A stretch of 64,000 nt of DNA from Paragemmobacter kunshanensis (GCF_011059185.1 NZ_JAALFE010000010.1:62001-126000), one strand, 5' to 3'. Shown: positions 8,145 through 19,626, numbered from the stretch's first letter. Translations and numbers: made by a program. Notes: generated by a model from the sequence alone, not told the origin.

Positions 8145-8158
8145 TTGATTCAGGTCAA
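8145..8158. promoter_or_regulatory. FNR/CRP-type box candidate
   Basis: TTGATTCAGGTCAA matches the FnrL/FNR consensus TTGAT-N4-ATCAA with one mismatch. It abuts the stop of the OmpA-like gene and lies 230 bases upstream of the xdhC-like gene, with a terminator in between. The link to any promoter is uncertain. Confidence 0.35.
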
Positions 8159-8159
8159 C

Positions 8160-10316
8160 TCACCGCAATTCCGCACTGCGCAGAAGCGGCGTGATCACCC
8201 GCACGGCCACGCGGCGGTTCTGCCGCTCGGCCTCCTGCGTTTCGATCCGCAGGTCGGATTCGCCATATCCCTGCACCACCATGTTCTCCGGCGGCACATC
8301 GAAATACTCGGTCAGCGCCAGCGCCACGCTTTCCGCCCGCCGGTCCGACAGCGTCAGGTTCAGCGAGGCCGCCCCCACCGCATCGGTATGGCCCTCGATC
8401 AGGAAGATCTCGCCCGGATTCTCGGCGATCATCGACCGCATGAACCGCCCCAGCGAGGCCAGCGATTCCGCCTGTTCCGCCTTGATCGCCGCCGATCCCG
8501 TATCGAAGGTGATGTTGTTCACATCCACCGTCGCCGCCAGACGGCGCACCTGCGGGATGTCGCGGATCTGGCGCAGGCTGAAGGTCCGGCCCAGTTCCTC
8601 GGCATCCAGCGCGGCCATCCGCGCCCGAAGCAGCGCATCCTCTTCCGAACTCGACAGGCTGATCACCCGTCCGCGCGGCGCGGGCAGGCGGCTGACATCA
8701 ATCCGCTCCTCGGGTTGCAGATCGTTGATCAGCACCACCTCGCGGCCCAGCGAATCATAGGTCGCGCGGCGCAGCACCCGCCCCGTCGCATCGCGGATCG
8801 TCACCACCTGCGTGCCATCCCCGCGTTCGACGATGGTCCGGGTCGATCCGTCGCGGAAGCTTTCGGTCCGCACCGTCGAACCGGGGCGGCGCAGCAGCGT
8901 GTCGTCATCCTTGTAGACGTAATAGTTGCCATCCCCGCGCCGCACGACCACCCGGTCGCCCGTGTTGGACACCACCTCGTCGCGATTGGCATTGATGATT
9001 GCCCCGACGGCCAGCGCCCCAAGGGCCACCAGCCCGAACTTCTGCAGATCCGTCAGCCCGCGATCATTGCCCGAGGCCGCCGCCGCCGCCGTCGCCAGCG
9101 AGGCCGATGCAGGGGCCGAGAAATCCTGCGCCGAAGACCGCGTGCTCTCTTCGGTGATCTCCTGCACCACCACATCGGTGGCATCGGGTGCCGGGGTTGC
9201 CTCGGTGGCCGTAGCCTCCGCCGCCGCCTCGGGAACAAGCGTCAGCGCCGCGCCGGGTTCCGCCACCGCGCCGCCCTCCGGCTGGGCCAGCAATTCGCTC
9301 AGGGTTTCCACGGCCTCGACGCTGGGCGCCTCGGGCGCGGCCGGATCGACCAGAATCGCCGGATCGGTCACGGCCTCCACCGCTTCCGCCACAGGCGCAT
9401 CGGCCGTGGCCTCGACCGTCGCGCCCTCCTCTGCCGGGGCAGCCTCATCCCCGGGCGCGGCTTCCGCCGGGGCTTCCTCGGTCAGCGCCTCCTCGGCCGG
9501 GGCGTCCGCCGGGGCCTCTTCGGCGACAGTCGCCTCTGCCGGGGCCTCTTCCGCCGCCCCCGCTTCTGCGGGGCTTTCCTCGACGACAGCCTCTTCCGGC
9601 GCCACCTCGGTTGCGGGGGCCTCTTCGGGTGCGGCCTCTTCCGTCACGGCGCCCTCTTCGGCCTGGCCTTCCTCGACAGGCAGAGCCTCCACCGCTTCGC
9701 CACCCGCTTCATCCGGAACCGCAGCCTCAGCTTCCGCCGCAGCCGCAGCCTCTGCTTCCGCCTGCGCGGCTGCCGCAGCCTCTGCCTCGGCCTGGGCCTG
9801 CGCTTCTGCCGCTGCCGCAGCCTCCGCTTCTGCCTGGGCCTGCGCTTCAGCCGCCGCCGCAGCCTCTGCTTCCGCTGCAGCCGCTGCTTCGGCTTCTGCC
9901 TGCGCCTGCGCTTCCGCCGCCGCTGCAGCCTCGGCTTCCGCAGCCGCCGCGGCCTCCGCCTCAGCCTGGGCCTGCGCTTCCGCTGCCGCGGCGGCCTCTG
10001 CTTCTGCCTGTGCCTGGGCTTCCGCCTCTGCCGCTGCCGCGGCTTCCGCTGCTGCGGCGGCCTCTGCCTCGGCCTGTGCCTGCGCCTCTGCGGCGGCGGC
10101 GGCCTCTGCCTCGGCTTGCGCGGCGGCCTCGGCCGCCAATTGCTCCATCACGGCATTCATGTCGCAAGGCGCATCCGCCGTGCCTTCGCACAGGACGCGC
10201 CCGTCATCCGCGATGATGCTGCCCTCTGCCGTCAGGGTCTGGGCCATCAGCGGCAGCGGCGCGACCTGGGTCAGCGCCACCGACAGAGCCGTGGTCGAGA
10301 TCAGGAACTTCTTCAT
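8160..10316 (-). CDS. OmpA-family protein with long Ala/Glu/Gln repeat region
   Basis: This 718-residue envelope protein has a signal peptide (MKKFLISTTALSVAL to MAQT). About 140 low-complexity residues (57-196) built from AEAEAAAAAEAQAQ-like units follow, then an acidic Pro/Ala/Glu stretch and a hydrophobic segment (FGLVALGALAVGAII, near 423). A C-terminal OmpA domain (about 598-715) contains ITFDTGSAAI, EGHTDAVG and NLTLSDRRAESV, the peptidoglycan-binding signature. It probably links the outer envelope to peptidoglycan. The chosen ATG has AAGGA six bases upstream; an earlier ATG at 10346 has no such site. It sits between coxE-like and xdhC-like genes but its own terminator suggests a separate unit. 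Confidence 0.85.
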   Translation of the reverse strand: MKKFLISTTALSVALTQVAPLPLMAQTLTAEGSIIADDGRVLCEGTADAPCDMNAVMEQLAAEAAAQAEAEAAAAAEAQAQAEAEAAAAAEAAAAAEAEAQAQAEAEAAAAAEAQAQAEAEAAAAAEAEAAAAAEAQAQAEAEAAAAAEAEAAAAAEAQAQAEAEAAAAAEAQAQAEAEAAAAAQAEAEAAAAAEAEAAVPDEAGGEAVEALPVEEGQAEEGAVTEEAAPEEAPATEVAPEEAVVEESPAEAGAAEEAPAEATVAEEAPADAPAEEALTEEAPAEAAPGDEAAPAEEGATVEATADAPVAEAVEAVTDPAILVDPAAPEAPSVEAVETLSELLAQPEGGAVAEPGAALTLVPEAAAEATATEATPAPDATDVVVQEITEESTRSSAQDFSAPASASLATAAAAASGNDRGLTDLQKFGLVALGALAVGAIINANRDEVVSNTGDRVVVRRGDGNYYVYKDDDTLLRRPGSTVRTESFRDGSTRTIVERGDGTQVVTIRDATGRVLRRATYDSLGREVVLINDLQPEERIDVSRLPAPRGRVISLSSSEEDALLRARMAALDAEELGRTFSLRQIRDIPQVRRLAATVDVNNITFDTGSAAIKAEQAESLASLGRFMRSMIAENPGEIFLIEGHTDAVGAASLNLTLSDRRAESVALALTEYFDVPPENMVVQGYGESDLRIETQEAERQNRRVAVRVITPLLRSAELR

Positions 10317-10383
10317 CGGACATCCTTTCACATTCACGCGCATCACGTCTGCGCGGCTGGGGACAGATGATCGTCTTTGGCGC

Positions 10384-10398
10384 TGATATGCGATATCA
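10384..10398. promoter_or_regulatory. Palindrome upstream of the OmpA-like gene
   Basis: TGATAT-GCG-ATATCA is a perfect inverted repeat, extended by GGCGC and (one base offset) GCGCC flanks over 10379-10404. It lies 68 bases upstream of the OmpA-like start codon, a promoter position. The binding protein is unknown. Confidence 0.4.
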
Positions 10399-10445
10399 AG
10401 CGCCGGTTTCCGCCCCGGATCGGCATGCCCTTGCCGAGTGCCGGG

Positions 10446-11702
10446 TCACTCCGCCCCGATCATCGCCATCAGCCGGGCCTTCTCGCCGCTGTCGCCTGCC
10501 TCGGAAATCGCGGCCCCCAGCGCCTCGATCGAGGCGATGGAATGGCCGGCGCGGAAACTGTCCACATGGGGCAGCATCGCGCGGATGCCCATGGCGCGCG
10601 GGGCGAAGCCCTCCCAGCGCAGAAGGGGGTTCAGCCAGATCAGCCGCCGGCAGGAGAGATGCAGCCGTTCCATTTCCGCGGCCAGCGCGCCGCTGTCATC
10701 CCGATCCAGCCCGTCGGTGATCAAAAGCACCACCGCCCCCTGCCCCAACACCCGGCGCGACCAGTCGCGATTGAAGGCGCGCAGGCAGGCCCCGATCCGC
10801 GTGCCGCCCGACCAGTCCTGCGCCTCGGCCCCCGCCGCCTTCAGCGCGGCATCCACATCGCGGTTCTTCAGGTGGCGCGTGATATTGGTCAGCCGCGTGC
10901 CGAATGTGAAGGCATGCACCCGCGCCCAGCCCTGGCCTTTCCGGTTGGCCACCGCATGGACGAAATGCAGCACCAGCCGGGAATACTGGCTCATCGACCC
11001 CGAAATGTCGCACAGCACCACAAGGTTCGGCCACCGCTCCCCCGGCGCGCGGCGCATCAGGCGCGTGACCTCGCCCCCCTGCCGCAGCGCCGCCCGCAGC
11101 GTGCGCCGCCCGTCGATGCGCCGCCCGGCCAGATCGGCCACCATCCGCCGCGTCACCAGCGGGCGCACCGGCAGGGCCAGCCGGGCCAGCATGCGCCTGG
11201 CCTCGGCCATTTCGGACATGCTCATCTGTTCGAAATCGAGCGTCTTCAGCCGCTCTTCATGCGACATGGTCGCCGTGGCGTCGATCTCGATCTCGGTCTC
11301 TTCCTCGCGCAAGGCGCCCTCGCGTTCGGGCAGGTCCACCTCCCGCCCGTCCAACAAAGCCTCTGCCGCCCGCTTCTCGGCGGCATCGGCCAGGCGCTCC
11401 TCCTGCACCCCGCGCAAGGCGGGCAAGAGCAGGGTCATCATCTGTTCAAGGAATTGCGGATCGCGCCAGTAGAGGCGGAAGACCTGCTCGAACACCGCGC
11501 GCTGTTCGGGGCGGCTGACGAAACAGGCATGCAGCGTCCAGAAGAAATCCACCTTCTCGGTGAAGCCTGCCGCCTCCACCGCCCTGATGGCGTCGATCAC
11601 CCGCCCCGGCCCGATGGGCAGCCCCGCCCGCCGCAGCGCCCGCGCGAAATGCGCGATGTTATGCGCAAGCTTGCCGTCTTCAGGCAGCGCCGGATCCTGC
11701 AT
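10446..11702 (-). CDS. CoxE-like VWA-domain protein
   Basis: This 418-residue protein has a C-terminal von Willebrand A domain. The metal-ion-dependent adhesion site is visible: DISGSMS (232-238), then SGGTRIG and TDGLD. The N-terminal two thirds is helical and charged (EREGALREEETEIEI). It matches the CoxE family, which works with a MoxR-type AAA+ ATPase (CoxD, encoded next at 11847) to mature the active site of CO dehydrogenase-type molybdoenzymes. The start at MQDPALPEDG is chosen because the preceding residues are GC-rich shadow; the ribosome binding site is weak. No CO dehydrogenase genes are nearby, so the client enzyme is unknown. Confidence 0.85.
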   Translation of the reverse strand: MQDPALPEDGKLAHNIAHFARALRRAGLPIGPGRVIDAIRAVEAAGFTEKVDFFWTLHACFVSRPEQRAVFEQVFRLYWRDPQFLEQMMTLLLPALRGVQEERLADAAEKRAAEALLDGREVDLPEREGALREEETEIEIDATATMSHEERLKTLDFEQMSMSEMAEARRMLARLALPVRPLVTRRMVADLAGRRIDGRRTLRAALRQGGEVTRLMRRAPGERWPNLVVLCDISGSMSQYSRLVLHFVHAVANRKGQGWARVHAFTFGTRLTNITRHLKNRDVDAALKAAGAEAQDWSGGTRIGACLRAFNRDWSRRVLGQGAVVLLITDGLDRDDSGALAAEMERLHLSCRRLIWLNPLLRWEGFAPRAMGIRAMLPHVDSFRAGHSIASIEALGAAISEAGDSGEKARLMAMIGAE

Positions 11703-11714
11703 CCTCACGCCCCG

Positions 11715-11824
11715 CCATGACCGGGGCGGGGGGCACCCTGCCCCCCGCACCCCCCGCATCGCCTGACCCGCAGCGCCGCGTGGGACACCGGCGTTGCGAG
11801 GCGGGTATTTGGGCCAAGATGAAG
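11715..11824. repeat. Composite intergenic repeat, copy b
   Basis: The box at 11803-11824 (GGTATTTGGGCCAAGATG within it) is the exact reverse complement of the box at 4377-4398. A G/C-run hairpin of GGGGGGC...GCCCCCC type lies at about 11726-11746. The copy follows the 3' end of the coxD-like gene and precedes the coxE-like start. Confidence 0.75.
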
Positions 11825-11846
11825 GGGCGGGCTCATCCCGGATCCC

Positions 11847-12761
11847 TCATGTGAAGACGAGGCCCTTCTTCACCTCATCCAGCAGCCTCTTCGCCTCGGA
11901 TCCCTGGATCTTCTGGATGTCGTCCTGATATTTCAGGATCGCGCCCAGCGTATCGGCGATCACCTCGGGCGACAGCTGGATCACATCCAGCGCCAGAAGG
12001 CATTTGCACCAGTCGATGGTTTCCGCCACGCCCGGCTTCTTGAACAGATCCTCCGACCGCAGGCGTTGCACGAAGGCCACCACCTCGCGGCTGAGCGCGG
12101 CCGAAGCCTCGGGCGCGCGGGCCTGCAGGATCTCCAGCTCGCGCTCGAAGCCGGGGTAATCCACCCAGTGATAGAGGCAGCGCCGCTTCAGCGCATCATG
12201 CACCTCGCGCGTGCGGTTGGAGGTGAGGATCACGAGGGGCGGTTCGGGGGCCTTGACCGTGCCGAGTTCCGGGATCGTCACCTGGAAATCCGAAAGCGCC
12301 TCCAGCAGGAAGGCCTCGAAGGGTTCGTCGGTGCGGTCCAGCTCGTCGATCAGCAGGACCGGCGCGCCGCCGGGCTGGGGCCGCATGGCCGCCAGCAGGG
12401 GCCGCTCGATCAGATACTCCTCGGTGAAAAGCTCGGCCTTCAGCGCGTCGCGATCCGCGCCGCCGCCCGCTTCGGCCGTGCGGATCGCGATCATCTGGGC
12501 CGCGAAGTTCCATTCGCAGACCGCCGATGCCGCATCCAGCCCCTCATGGCATTGCAGCCGGATCAGCCGCCGCCCCAGACCCGCCGCCAGGACCTTGGCG
12601 ATCTCGGTCTTGCCGACCCCCGCCTCGCCCTCGAGGAACAGCGGCCGGCCCAGCCGCAGCGACAGGAAGACCACCGTCGCCAGCGCGCGCGAGGCGACAT
12701 AGCCCTGCCCCGCCAGCAGCGTTCCGACCGCGTCGATGGATTGGGGCAATGCCTGCACCAT
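11847..12761 (-). CDS. MoxR-family AAA+ ATPase (CoxD-like)
   Basis: This 304-residue ATPase has Walker A GEAGVGKT (45-52) and Walker B VLLIDELDR (135-143), plus sensor-1 LTSNRTREV. MoxR ATPases act as chaperones with VWA-domain partners; here the partner is the CoxE-like product encoded 145 bases downstream. The CoxD member of the family matures the copper/molybdenum centre of CO dehydrogenase. The ATG at 12761 (MVQALPQS) has AAGGA just upstream; an in-frame ATG at 12791 would add ten residues. It is the first gene of the minus-strand block and diverges from a glycosyltransferase gene. Confidence 0.88.
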   Translation of the reverse strand: MVQALPQSIDAVGTLLAGQGYVASRALATVVFLSLRLGRPLFLEGEAGVGKTEIAKVLAAGLGRRLIRLQCHEGLDAASAVCEWNFAAQMIAIRTAEAGGGADRDALKAELFTEEYLIERPLLAAMRPQPGGAPVLLIDELDRTDEPFEAFLLEALSDFQVTIPELGTVKAPEPPLVILTSNRTREVHDALKRRCLYHWVDYPGFERELEILQARAPEASAALSREVVAFVQRLRSEDLFKKPGVAETIDWCKCLLALDVIQLSPEVIADTLGAILKYQDDIQKIQGSEAKRLLDEVKKGLVFT

Positions 12762-12892
12762 GTCTTCCTTCCCTGCCAAGGCCCGCGCCATGCTTGGCCC
12801 TGCCCCTGTGGCGGGTCAAGCCGCCATGGCCGCGCATGCGACCAATGGAGGGGGGCGCTTGCAATGCCCGCCCCCCATGCTATCGCTGGGCC

Positions 12893-13903
12893 ATGCGTGT
12901 GTTGGCGATCCTGACGGTGCGGAACGAAGGCAGCTTCCTTGTGGAATGGCTGGCCCATCACCGCGCGGCGGGCATTACCGATGTGCTGGCCTTCTCCAAC
13001 GATTGCACCGACGGCACCGACCTCATGCTCGACCGGCTGGAGCAGATGGGCTGGCTGACCCATCTGCGCAATGACGGCCCGCATGAGAAGGGTCCGCAAT
13101 GGCACGCGCTGAAGGCCGCCGCGGGGCATCCGCTGGTGAAGGCCGCCGACTGGATCCTCGTCCTCGACATCGACGAATTCGTGAACATCCATTGCGGCGA
13201 CCGCACCATCCCCGCCCTTCTGCGCGCCCTGCCCGAGGCCGATGCCATCACCCTGACCTGGCGGATGTTCGGCAATGCGGGCGTGGTCCGGCTGACCGAC
13301 GATCCGGTGACCGAAACCTTCACCCGCGCCGCGCCCGATCCACTGGAATGGCCCTGGCGCGCGGTGATGTTCAAGACGCTCTACCGCAATGACGGCCGTT
13401 TCGGCCAACCCGGCGTGCATCGCCCCAAGGGCCAGGTCACCGACCGCCAGCGCTGGCATGACAGCGCCGGTCGCCCGCTGCCAGGTGGGCCGCAGCGCAT
13501 CTTCTCGCCCCTCGGCCTGCCGCATTACGGCCTGGCGCAACTGAACCACTATGCGCTGGGGTCGATGGAGGGCTATCTCGTCAAGGCAGACCGGGGCCGC
13601 GCCAATCGCGATGCCTCGGCCTTTGATCTGGGATACTGGGTGGACCGCAATCATTGCGGGGTCGAGGATCGCTCGATCCTCGACCTGCCCAGCGCCGACC
13701 TGCGGGCAGAGCTGATGGCCGATCCCCGGCTGTCCGAACTGCATCACAGGGCCTTCGCCTGGCGCCAGGCCCGCTTTGCCGACCTGATGCGCGAAGAGGG
13801 TTGGCGCGCCCTGTTCGGACGGCTGATGATGACGCCCCCCACCGCGCGCCTGACGGCCGCCGAGGCGCGGATGATCTGGACCCACGCCCTGCCCGGGCGC
13901 TGA
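12893..13903 (+). CDS. Glycosyltransferase family 2 (PF13704-like) protein
   Basis: This 336-residue protein starts MRVLAILTVRNEGSFLVEWLAHHRAAGI, the usual N-terminus of Glyco_tranf_2_4 proteins. A nucleotide-sugar-binding LDIDEF motif (91-96) supplies the DxD. Later conserved pieces include HRPKG and LNHYALGS. It probably transfers a sugar to a cell-surface polysaccharide or lipid; donor and acceptor cannot be told. No membrane segment is seen. Longer in-frame readings upstream are unlikely, being low-quality shadow of the divergent ATPase gene. Confidence 0.8.
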   Translation: MRVLAILTVRNEGSFLVEWLAHHRAAGITDVLAFSNDCTDGTDLMLDRLEQMGWLTHLRNDGPHEKGPQWHALKAAAGHPLVKAADWILVLDIDEFVNIHCGDRTIPALLRALPEADAITLTWRMFGNAGVVRLTDDPVTETFTRAAPDPLEWPWRAVMFKTLYRNDGRFGQPGVHRPKGQVTDRQRWHDSAGRPLPGGPQRIFSPLGLPHYGLAQLNHYALGSMEGYLVKADRGRANRDASAFDLGYWVDRNHCGVEDRSILDLPSADLRAELMADPRLSELHHRAFAWRQARFADLMREEGWRALFGRLMMTPPTARLTAAEARMIWTHALPGR

Positions 13904-14101
13904 TCCGCCCCTCTGCCCGGCGCGGCAGGTGCGGCCCCCGACCCTGCCTCCCGGCATGCCTTGACAGTTGACCGGAAAAGCCGCGTTCCGCAAAACAAAT
14001 GCCACAAACTTGCCGTTTGCCCCGGCTAGAAGCATCGGCAAAACACAGATCAAGGCTCGGGGAATCGCCCGGCCAGACCCGAGCAGAAGGGGCCGCCGCC
14101 C

Positions 14102-15124
14102 ATGTCAGACCGCGCCGATGGCGACCTTGCCGATCCCGACCGCGACGATGCGGATCAGCCAGGGCAGGCCCGCCCCCAGGCCGTGCTGACGCGCGAGGAA
14201 TGGTTCGCCCGGATCGAGGAGCTTTGCGCCGAAGAGGGCTATTTCGAACCGCTGGGCCGCAGGCATCATGCCTATTTCCACGACGATGGCCCGATCCTTC
14301 TGGTCACCTTCGAATCGCTGGACCAGATCCTGGCGCGTGACGGGCAGATGCCCTTTGGACATGACGTTGCCCTGGCCAATGGCTGGTCGCATCTGACGAT
14401 CATCTGCGAAGGGGAAACCTGGTTCCGCGATCCGGCCGTCTGGGGCTATTTCGACCGCCTCGTCGACGAGGCCTTCTTCGAGGATTTCGACCGCGTCCTC
14501 TTCTATGGTGCCGGGGCCGGCGGCTATGCCGCCTGCGCCTTTTGCGTCTGTGCCCCCGGCTCCTCGGTCCTCGCGATCAGTCCGCGCGCGACGCTCGATC
14601 CTGCCGTCGCGGGCTGGGATCACCGCAACCCTGCCCTGCGTCGGCTCGATTTCACCACCCGCTACGGCTATGCCCCCGACATGACGGAAGGGGCCAGCCG
14701 TGTCTTCGTGGTCTACGATCCCCTGATGGCCGAGAATGCCATGCATGCCGCGCTGTTCCGCGCACCCTGGGTGACGGCGCTGCCCACCCGCCATTTCGGC
14801 GACACGATCGAGAACACCATCCGCATCATGGGCCTGCTGCCTGCCCTGCTGACGGCAGCCTGCGAGAACCGGCTCGACACGCTGACCTTTGCGCGCATCT
14901 GGCGCGCCCGCCGCCGCTATGCCCCCTATCTGCGCGCCATCCTGCGCAAGGTCGATCAGGCCCAGCGCCCGAAACTGGCGCTGATGATCTGCCGCTCGGC
15001 CGTGCAGCGCCAGGCGGGGCCGCGCTTCCGCCGCAGGCTGCAGGATCTCGAAGCCCATCTCGGCCTGCCCCCCAGCGCCCCCCGGGCCGACGGGGAGGCC
15101 ACCCCTGATCGCGACGGCGACTGA
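14102..15124 (+). CDS. Conserved hypothetical, alpha/beta-hydrolase-like core
   Basis: This 340-residue protein has a strongly acidic N-terminus (MSDRADGDLADPDRDDAD) and a central segment DRVLFYGAGAGGYAACAF that looks like the strand-elbow-helix of alpha/beta hydrolases, although the nucleophile position (G-A-G-A-G-G) lacks a Ser. Similar roseobacter proteins are sometimes labelled PAPS reductase, but none of the catalytic Cys motifs of that family are present, so I reject that name. AAGGGG lies upstream of the ATG. It precedes pyrC by 59 bases. Function unknown. Confidence 0.7.
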   Translation: MSDRADGDLADPDRDDADQPGQARPQAVLTREEWFARIEELCAEEGYFEPLGRRHHAYFHDDGPILLVTFESLDQILARDGQMPFGHDVALANGWSHLTIICEGETWFRDPAVWGYFDRLVDEAFFEDFDRVLFYGAGAGGYAACAFCVCAPGSSVLAISPRATLDPAVAGWDHRNPALRRLDFTTRYGYAPDMTEGASRVFVVYDPLMAENAMHAALFRAPWVTALPTRHFGDTIENTIRIMGLLPALLTAACENRLDTLTFARIWRARRRYAPYLRAILRKVDQAQRPKLALMICRSAVQRQAGPRFRRRLQDLEAHLGLPPSAPRADGEATPDRDGD

Positions 15125-15183
15125 CCCGCCCGCCGCACCAATCGGCACTGGAAAGCGCGGGCAAGTTGCGCTAGGCGCAGGGC

Positions 15184-16224
15184 ATGACCCAGAGCCTGAC
15201 CCTCCGCCGCCCCGATGACTGGCATCTCCATCTGCGCGATGGGGCCATGCTCAAGGGCGTGCTGCCCGAAACCGCGCGCCATTTCGCCCGCGCGATCATC
15301 ATGCCCAACCTCGTGCCGCCGGTGGTGACGGGCGATCAGGCCGCCGCCTATCGCGACCGCATCCTCGCGGCCCTGCCCGAAGGCATGACTTTCGAGCCGC
15401 TGATGACGCTCTATCTGACCGAAACCACCGATCCCGAGGACGTGGCCGCCGCCCATGCTTCCGGCCTCGTCAAGGCGGTCAAGCTCTACCCGGCAGGTGC
15501 CACGACCAATTCCCATGGCGGCGTGCGCGATCTCGGGAAAGTCACCGCCGTGCTGGAGCGCATGGCCGAAATCGGGCTTCCGCTCTGCGTCCATGGCGAG
15601 GTGACCACGCCCGAAGTCGACATCTTCGACCGCGAGGCCGTCTTCATCGACACCGTCCTCGATCCCCTGCGCCGCCGCATCCCCGGCCTGCGCGTGGTGA
15701 TGGAACACATCACCACCGAGGAAGGCGTGGCCTATGCCCGTGCCGGGGGCGAAACGCTGGGGGCCACCATCACCACCCATCACCTGATCATCAACCGCAA
15801 CCACATCCTGGTGGGCGGGATCAAGCCGCATTACTACTGCCTGCCCGTGGCCAAGCGCGAGAAGCATCGCCTCGCCCTGCGCGCCGCCGCCACCAGCGGC
15901 GACGGGCGCTTCTTCCTCGGCACCGACAGCGCCCCACATGTCGATGCATTGAAGGAACATGCCTGCGGCTGTGCGGGTTGCTTCACCGCGACGAACACGA
16001 TGCAGCTCCTTGCCCATGTCTTCGAAGAGGACGGCGCGCTCGACCGGCTGGAAGCCTTCAGCAGCCTGAACGGCCCCCGCTTCTATGGCCTTCCCCCGAA
16101 CGAGGACCGCCTCACCCTCACCCGGGGCGCCCCCGCCCAATGGCCTGCCAAGATCTTCACCGAGGCAGGCCCCGTCACCGTCTTCGACCCGGGCTTTCCC
16201 GTCCACTGGCACGTCGAGGCCTGA
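15184..16224 (+). CDS. pyrC: Dihydroorotase, class II
   Basis: This 346-residue zinc enzyme cyclises carbamoyl-aspartate to dihydroorotate in pyrimidine synthesis. The metal ligands HLHLRDG (His14, His16), the carbamylated lysine in KLYPAG (Lys100) and the catalytic Asp in GTDSAPH (Asp248) are all visible. Length and motifs match the E. coli-type single-domain enzyme. pyrE follows after 126 bases that hold three perfect hairpins, so the two genes form a de novo pyrimidine pair with a structured spacer. Confidence 0.95.
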   Translation: MTQSLTLRRPDDWHLHLRDGAMLKGVLPETARHFARAIIMPNLVPPVVTGDQAAAYRDRILAALPEGMTFEPLMTLYLTETTDPEDVAAAHASGLVKAVKLYPAGATTNSHGGVRDLGKVTAVLERMAEIGLPLCVHGEVTTPEVDIFDREAVFIDTVLDPLRRRIPGLRVVMEHITTEEGVAYARAGGETLGATITTHHLIINRNHILVGGIKPHYYCLPVAKREKHRLALRAAATSGDGRFFLGTDSAPHVDALKEHACGCAGCFTATNTMQLLAHVFEEDGALDRLEAFSSLNGPRFYGLPPNEDRLTLTRGAPAQWPAKIFTEAGPVTVFDPGFPVHWHVEA

Positions 16225-16227
16225 ACC

Positions 16228-16330
16228 GCGGAAAATTTTCCTGAAAATTTTCCGCCCCCCCGTTCCGAAGAATTTTTGGCAAAAATTCTTCGGTCTTGTC
16301 CCGAAAATCTTTCACTGAAAGATTTTCGGG
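16228..16330. repeat. Triplet of AT-core hairpins between pyrC and pyrE
   Basis: Three consecutive perfect inverted repeats: 16228-16255 (13-bp arms GCGGAAAATTTTC, 2-base loop), 16265-16293 (14-bp arms CCGAAGAATTTTTG, 1-base loop) and 16300-16330 (14-bp arms CCCGAAAATCTTTC, 3-base loop). The arms have related A/T-rich cores capped by G/C. A second triplet lies at 29311-29414 and a single copy at 5887-5906. The last hairpin ends 11 bases before the pyrE ribosome binding site. Confidence 0.9.
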
Positions 16331-16350
16331 CCTGCCGACAGGAGTTGACC

Positions 16351-17031
16351 ATGATCCCGACCGCCTTCCCGCCGAAAGAGGAAATCGCCCGCCTGACCGC
16401 GCGGGCACTGCTGGAAATCAAGGCCGTCCATTTCAATGCCGAAACGCCCTTCACACTGGCCTCCGGCCTGCCCTCGCCCACCTATATCGACTGCCGCAAG
16501 CTGATCAGCTATCCGCGCATCCGTTCCACGCTGATGGATTTCCTGACCGTGACGGTGATGCGCGATGCCGGCTTCGAGGCCTTTGACAACATCGCCGGCG
16601 GGGAAACCGCCGGCATTCCCTTCGCCGCGCTGGTCGCCGAACGCATGGCGCTGCCGATGACCTATGTCCGCAAGAAGCCCAAGGGCTATGGCCGCAACGC
16701 CCGCATCGAAGGCGCGATGACCGAAGGCCAGCGCGTCCTTCTGGTCGAAGACCTCACCACCGATGGCGGTTCCAAACTGTCCTTCGTCGATGCAATCCGC
16801 GAGACGGGCGCAACCTGCGCCCATACCGCGGTCATCTTCTACTATGGCATCTTCCCGGAAACGACCCGGCGCCTTGCCGATCATGGCGTCGCGCTGCATC
16901 ATCTGTGCACCTGGTGGGACGTTCTGGCCGAGGCGCGCGCCTCTGCGGCCTTCGATGCCGCCACCCTGGCCGAGGTCGAAAGCTTCCTGCACGATCCCCG
17001 CGCCTGGCAGGCGGCCCGCCAGGCGAAGTGA
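16351..17031 (+). CDS. pyrE: Orotate phosphoribosyltransferase
   Basis: This 226-residue enzyme joins orotate to PRPP giving OMP. The PRPP loop [14 protein letters not shown] (about 129-142) is intact, and [10 protein letters not shown] carries the conserved lysines of the flexible loop. The chosen ATG (MIPTAFPP) is preceded by ACAGGAG six bases away; an upstream in-frame ATG inside the hairpin array is rejected. The pyrC-pyrE pairing supports the assignment. Confidence 0.95.
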   Translation: MIPTAFPPKEEIARLTARALLEIKAVHFNAETPFTLASGLPSPTYIDCRKLISYPRIRSTLMDFLTVTVMRDAGFEAFDNIAGGETAGIPFAALVAERMALPMTYVRKKPKGYGRNARIEGAMTEGQRVLLVEDLTTDGGSKLSFVDAIRETGATCAHTAVIFYYGIFPETTRRLADHGVALHHLCTWWDVLAEARASAAFDAATLAEVESFLHDPRAWQAARQAK

Positions 17032-17118
17032 CCGAAGTTTCCTGTGGGCGGCCCTGTGGATGCTTTGTGGGGGAATCGCCCGCCTTTGCGCGGATCCCGC
17101 CCCGTCCTGGTGTCCGCC

Positions 17119-17147
17119 GCGACAGGCAAGGCAAGATATGGTAGAAT
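17119..17147 (+). promoter_or_regulatory. Weak promoter candidate upstream of dnaB
   Basis: GCGACA (17119-17124) and TAGAAT (17142-17147) with a 17-base spacer lie 112 bases before the dnaB ATG. The -35 matches only four of six consensus positions. Confidence 0.3.
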
Positions 17148-17258
17148 GCCCCCCTGATATCCGAGTCGGGCTGGCGTTTTCCACAGGGTTGTTCCCGCCT
17201 GTTCCACCGGATGAAAACGGGGCAGAGACGACCCCGGCAGTCCCGACCCGAGGCAGAG

Positions 17259-19558
<2,300 letters not shown>

Positions 19559-19569
19559 CGCGCCTTCCC

Positions 19570-19626
19570 CTTCATCTTGGCAACAAATACCCTCCAGGGG
19601 TGAATGGCCGGGCGCGCAGCGCCCGG
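19570..19626. repeat. Composite intergenic repeat, copy c (divergent)
   Basis: A variant box, CATCTTGGCAACAAATACC (within 19570-19592), is followed by a CCGGGCG-CGCA-GCGCCCGG-type hairpin (about 19608-19626). It lies directly 3' of the SDR gene and probably serves as its terminator. The remaining 170 bases to alr hold no feature I can support. Confidence 0.6.

Noticed and set aside
9727-10143. CRISPR or tandem-repeat array
   Set aside because: The repetition is codon-level low complexity of an Ala/Glu/Gln protein segment, with no constant repeat and spacer pattern.
13961-13989. Promoter at TTGACA 13961 for the gene at 14102
   Set aside because: A perfect -35 is present but no acceptable -10 hexamer lies 15-19 bases downstream.
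14102-15124. Calling this gene a PAPS reductase
   Set aside because: The ECGxH catalytic motif and PP-loop are absent; the name would be a carried-over annotation.
16276-16350. pyrE starting at the upstream ATG
   Set aside because: That codon lies inside the hairpin array; the ATG at 16351 has a proper Shine-Dalgarno and matches family length.
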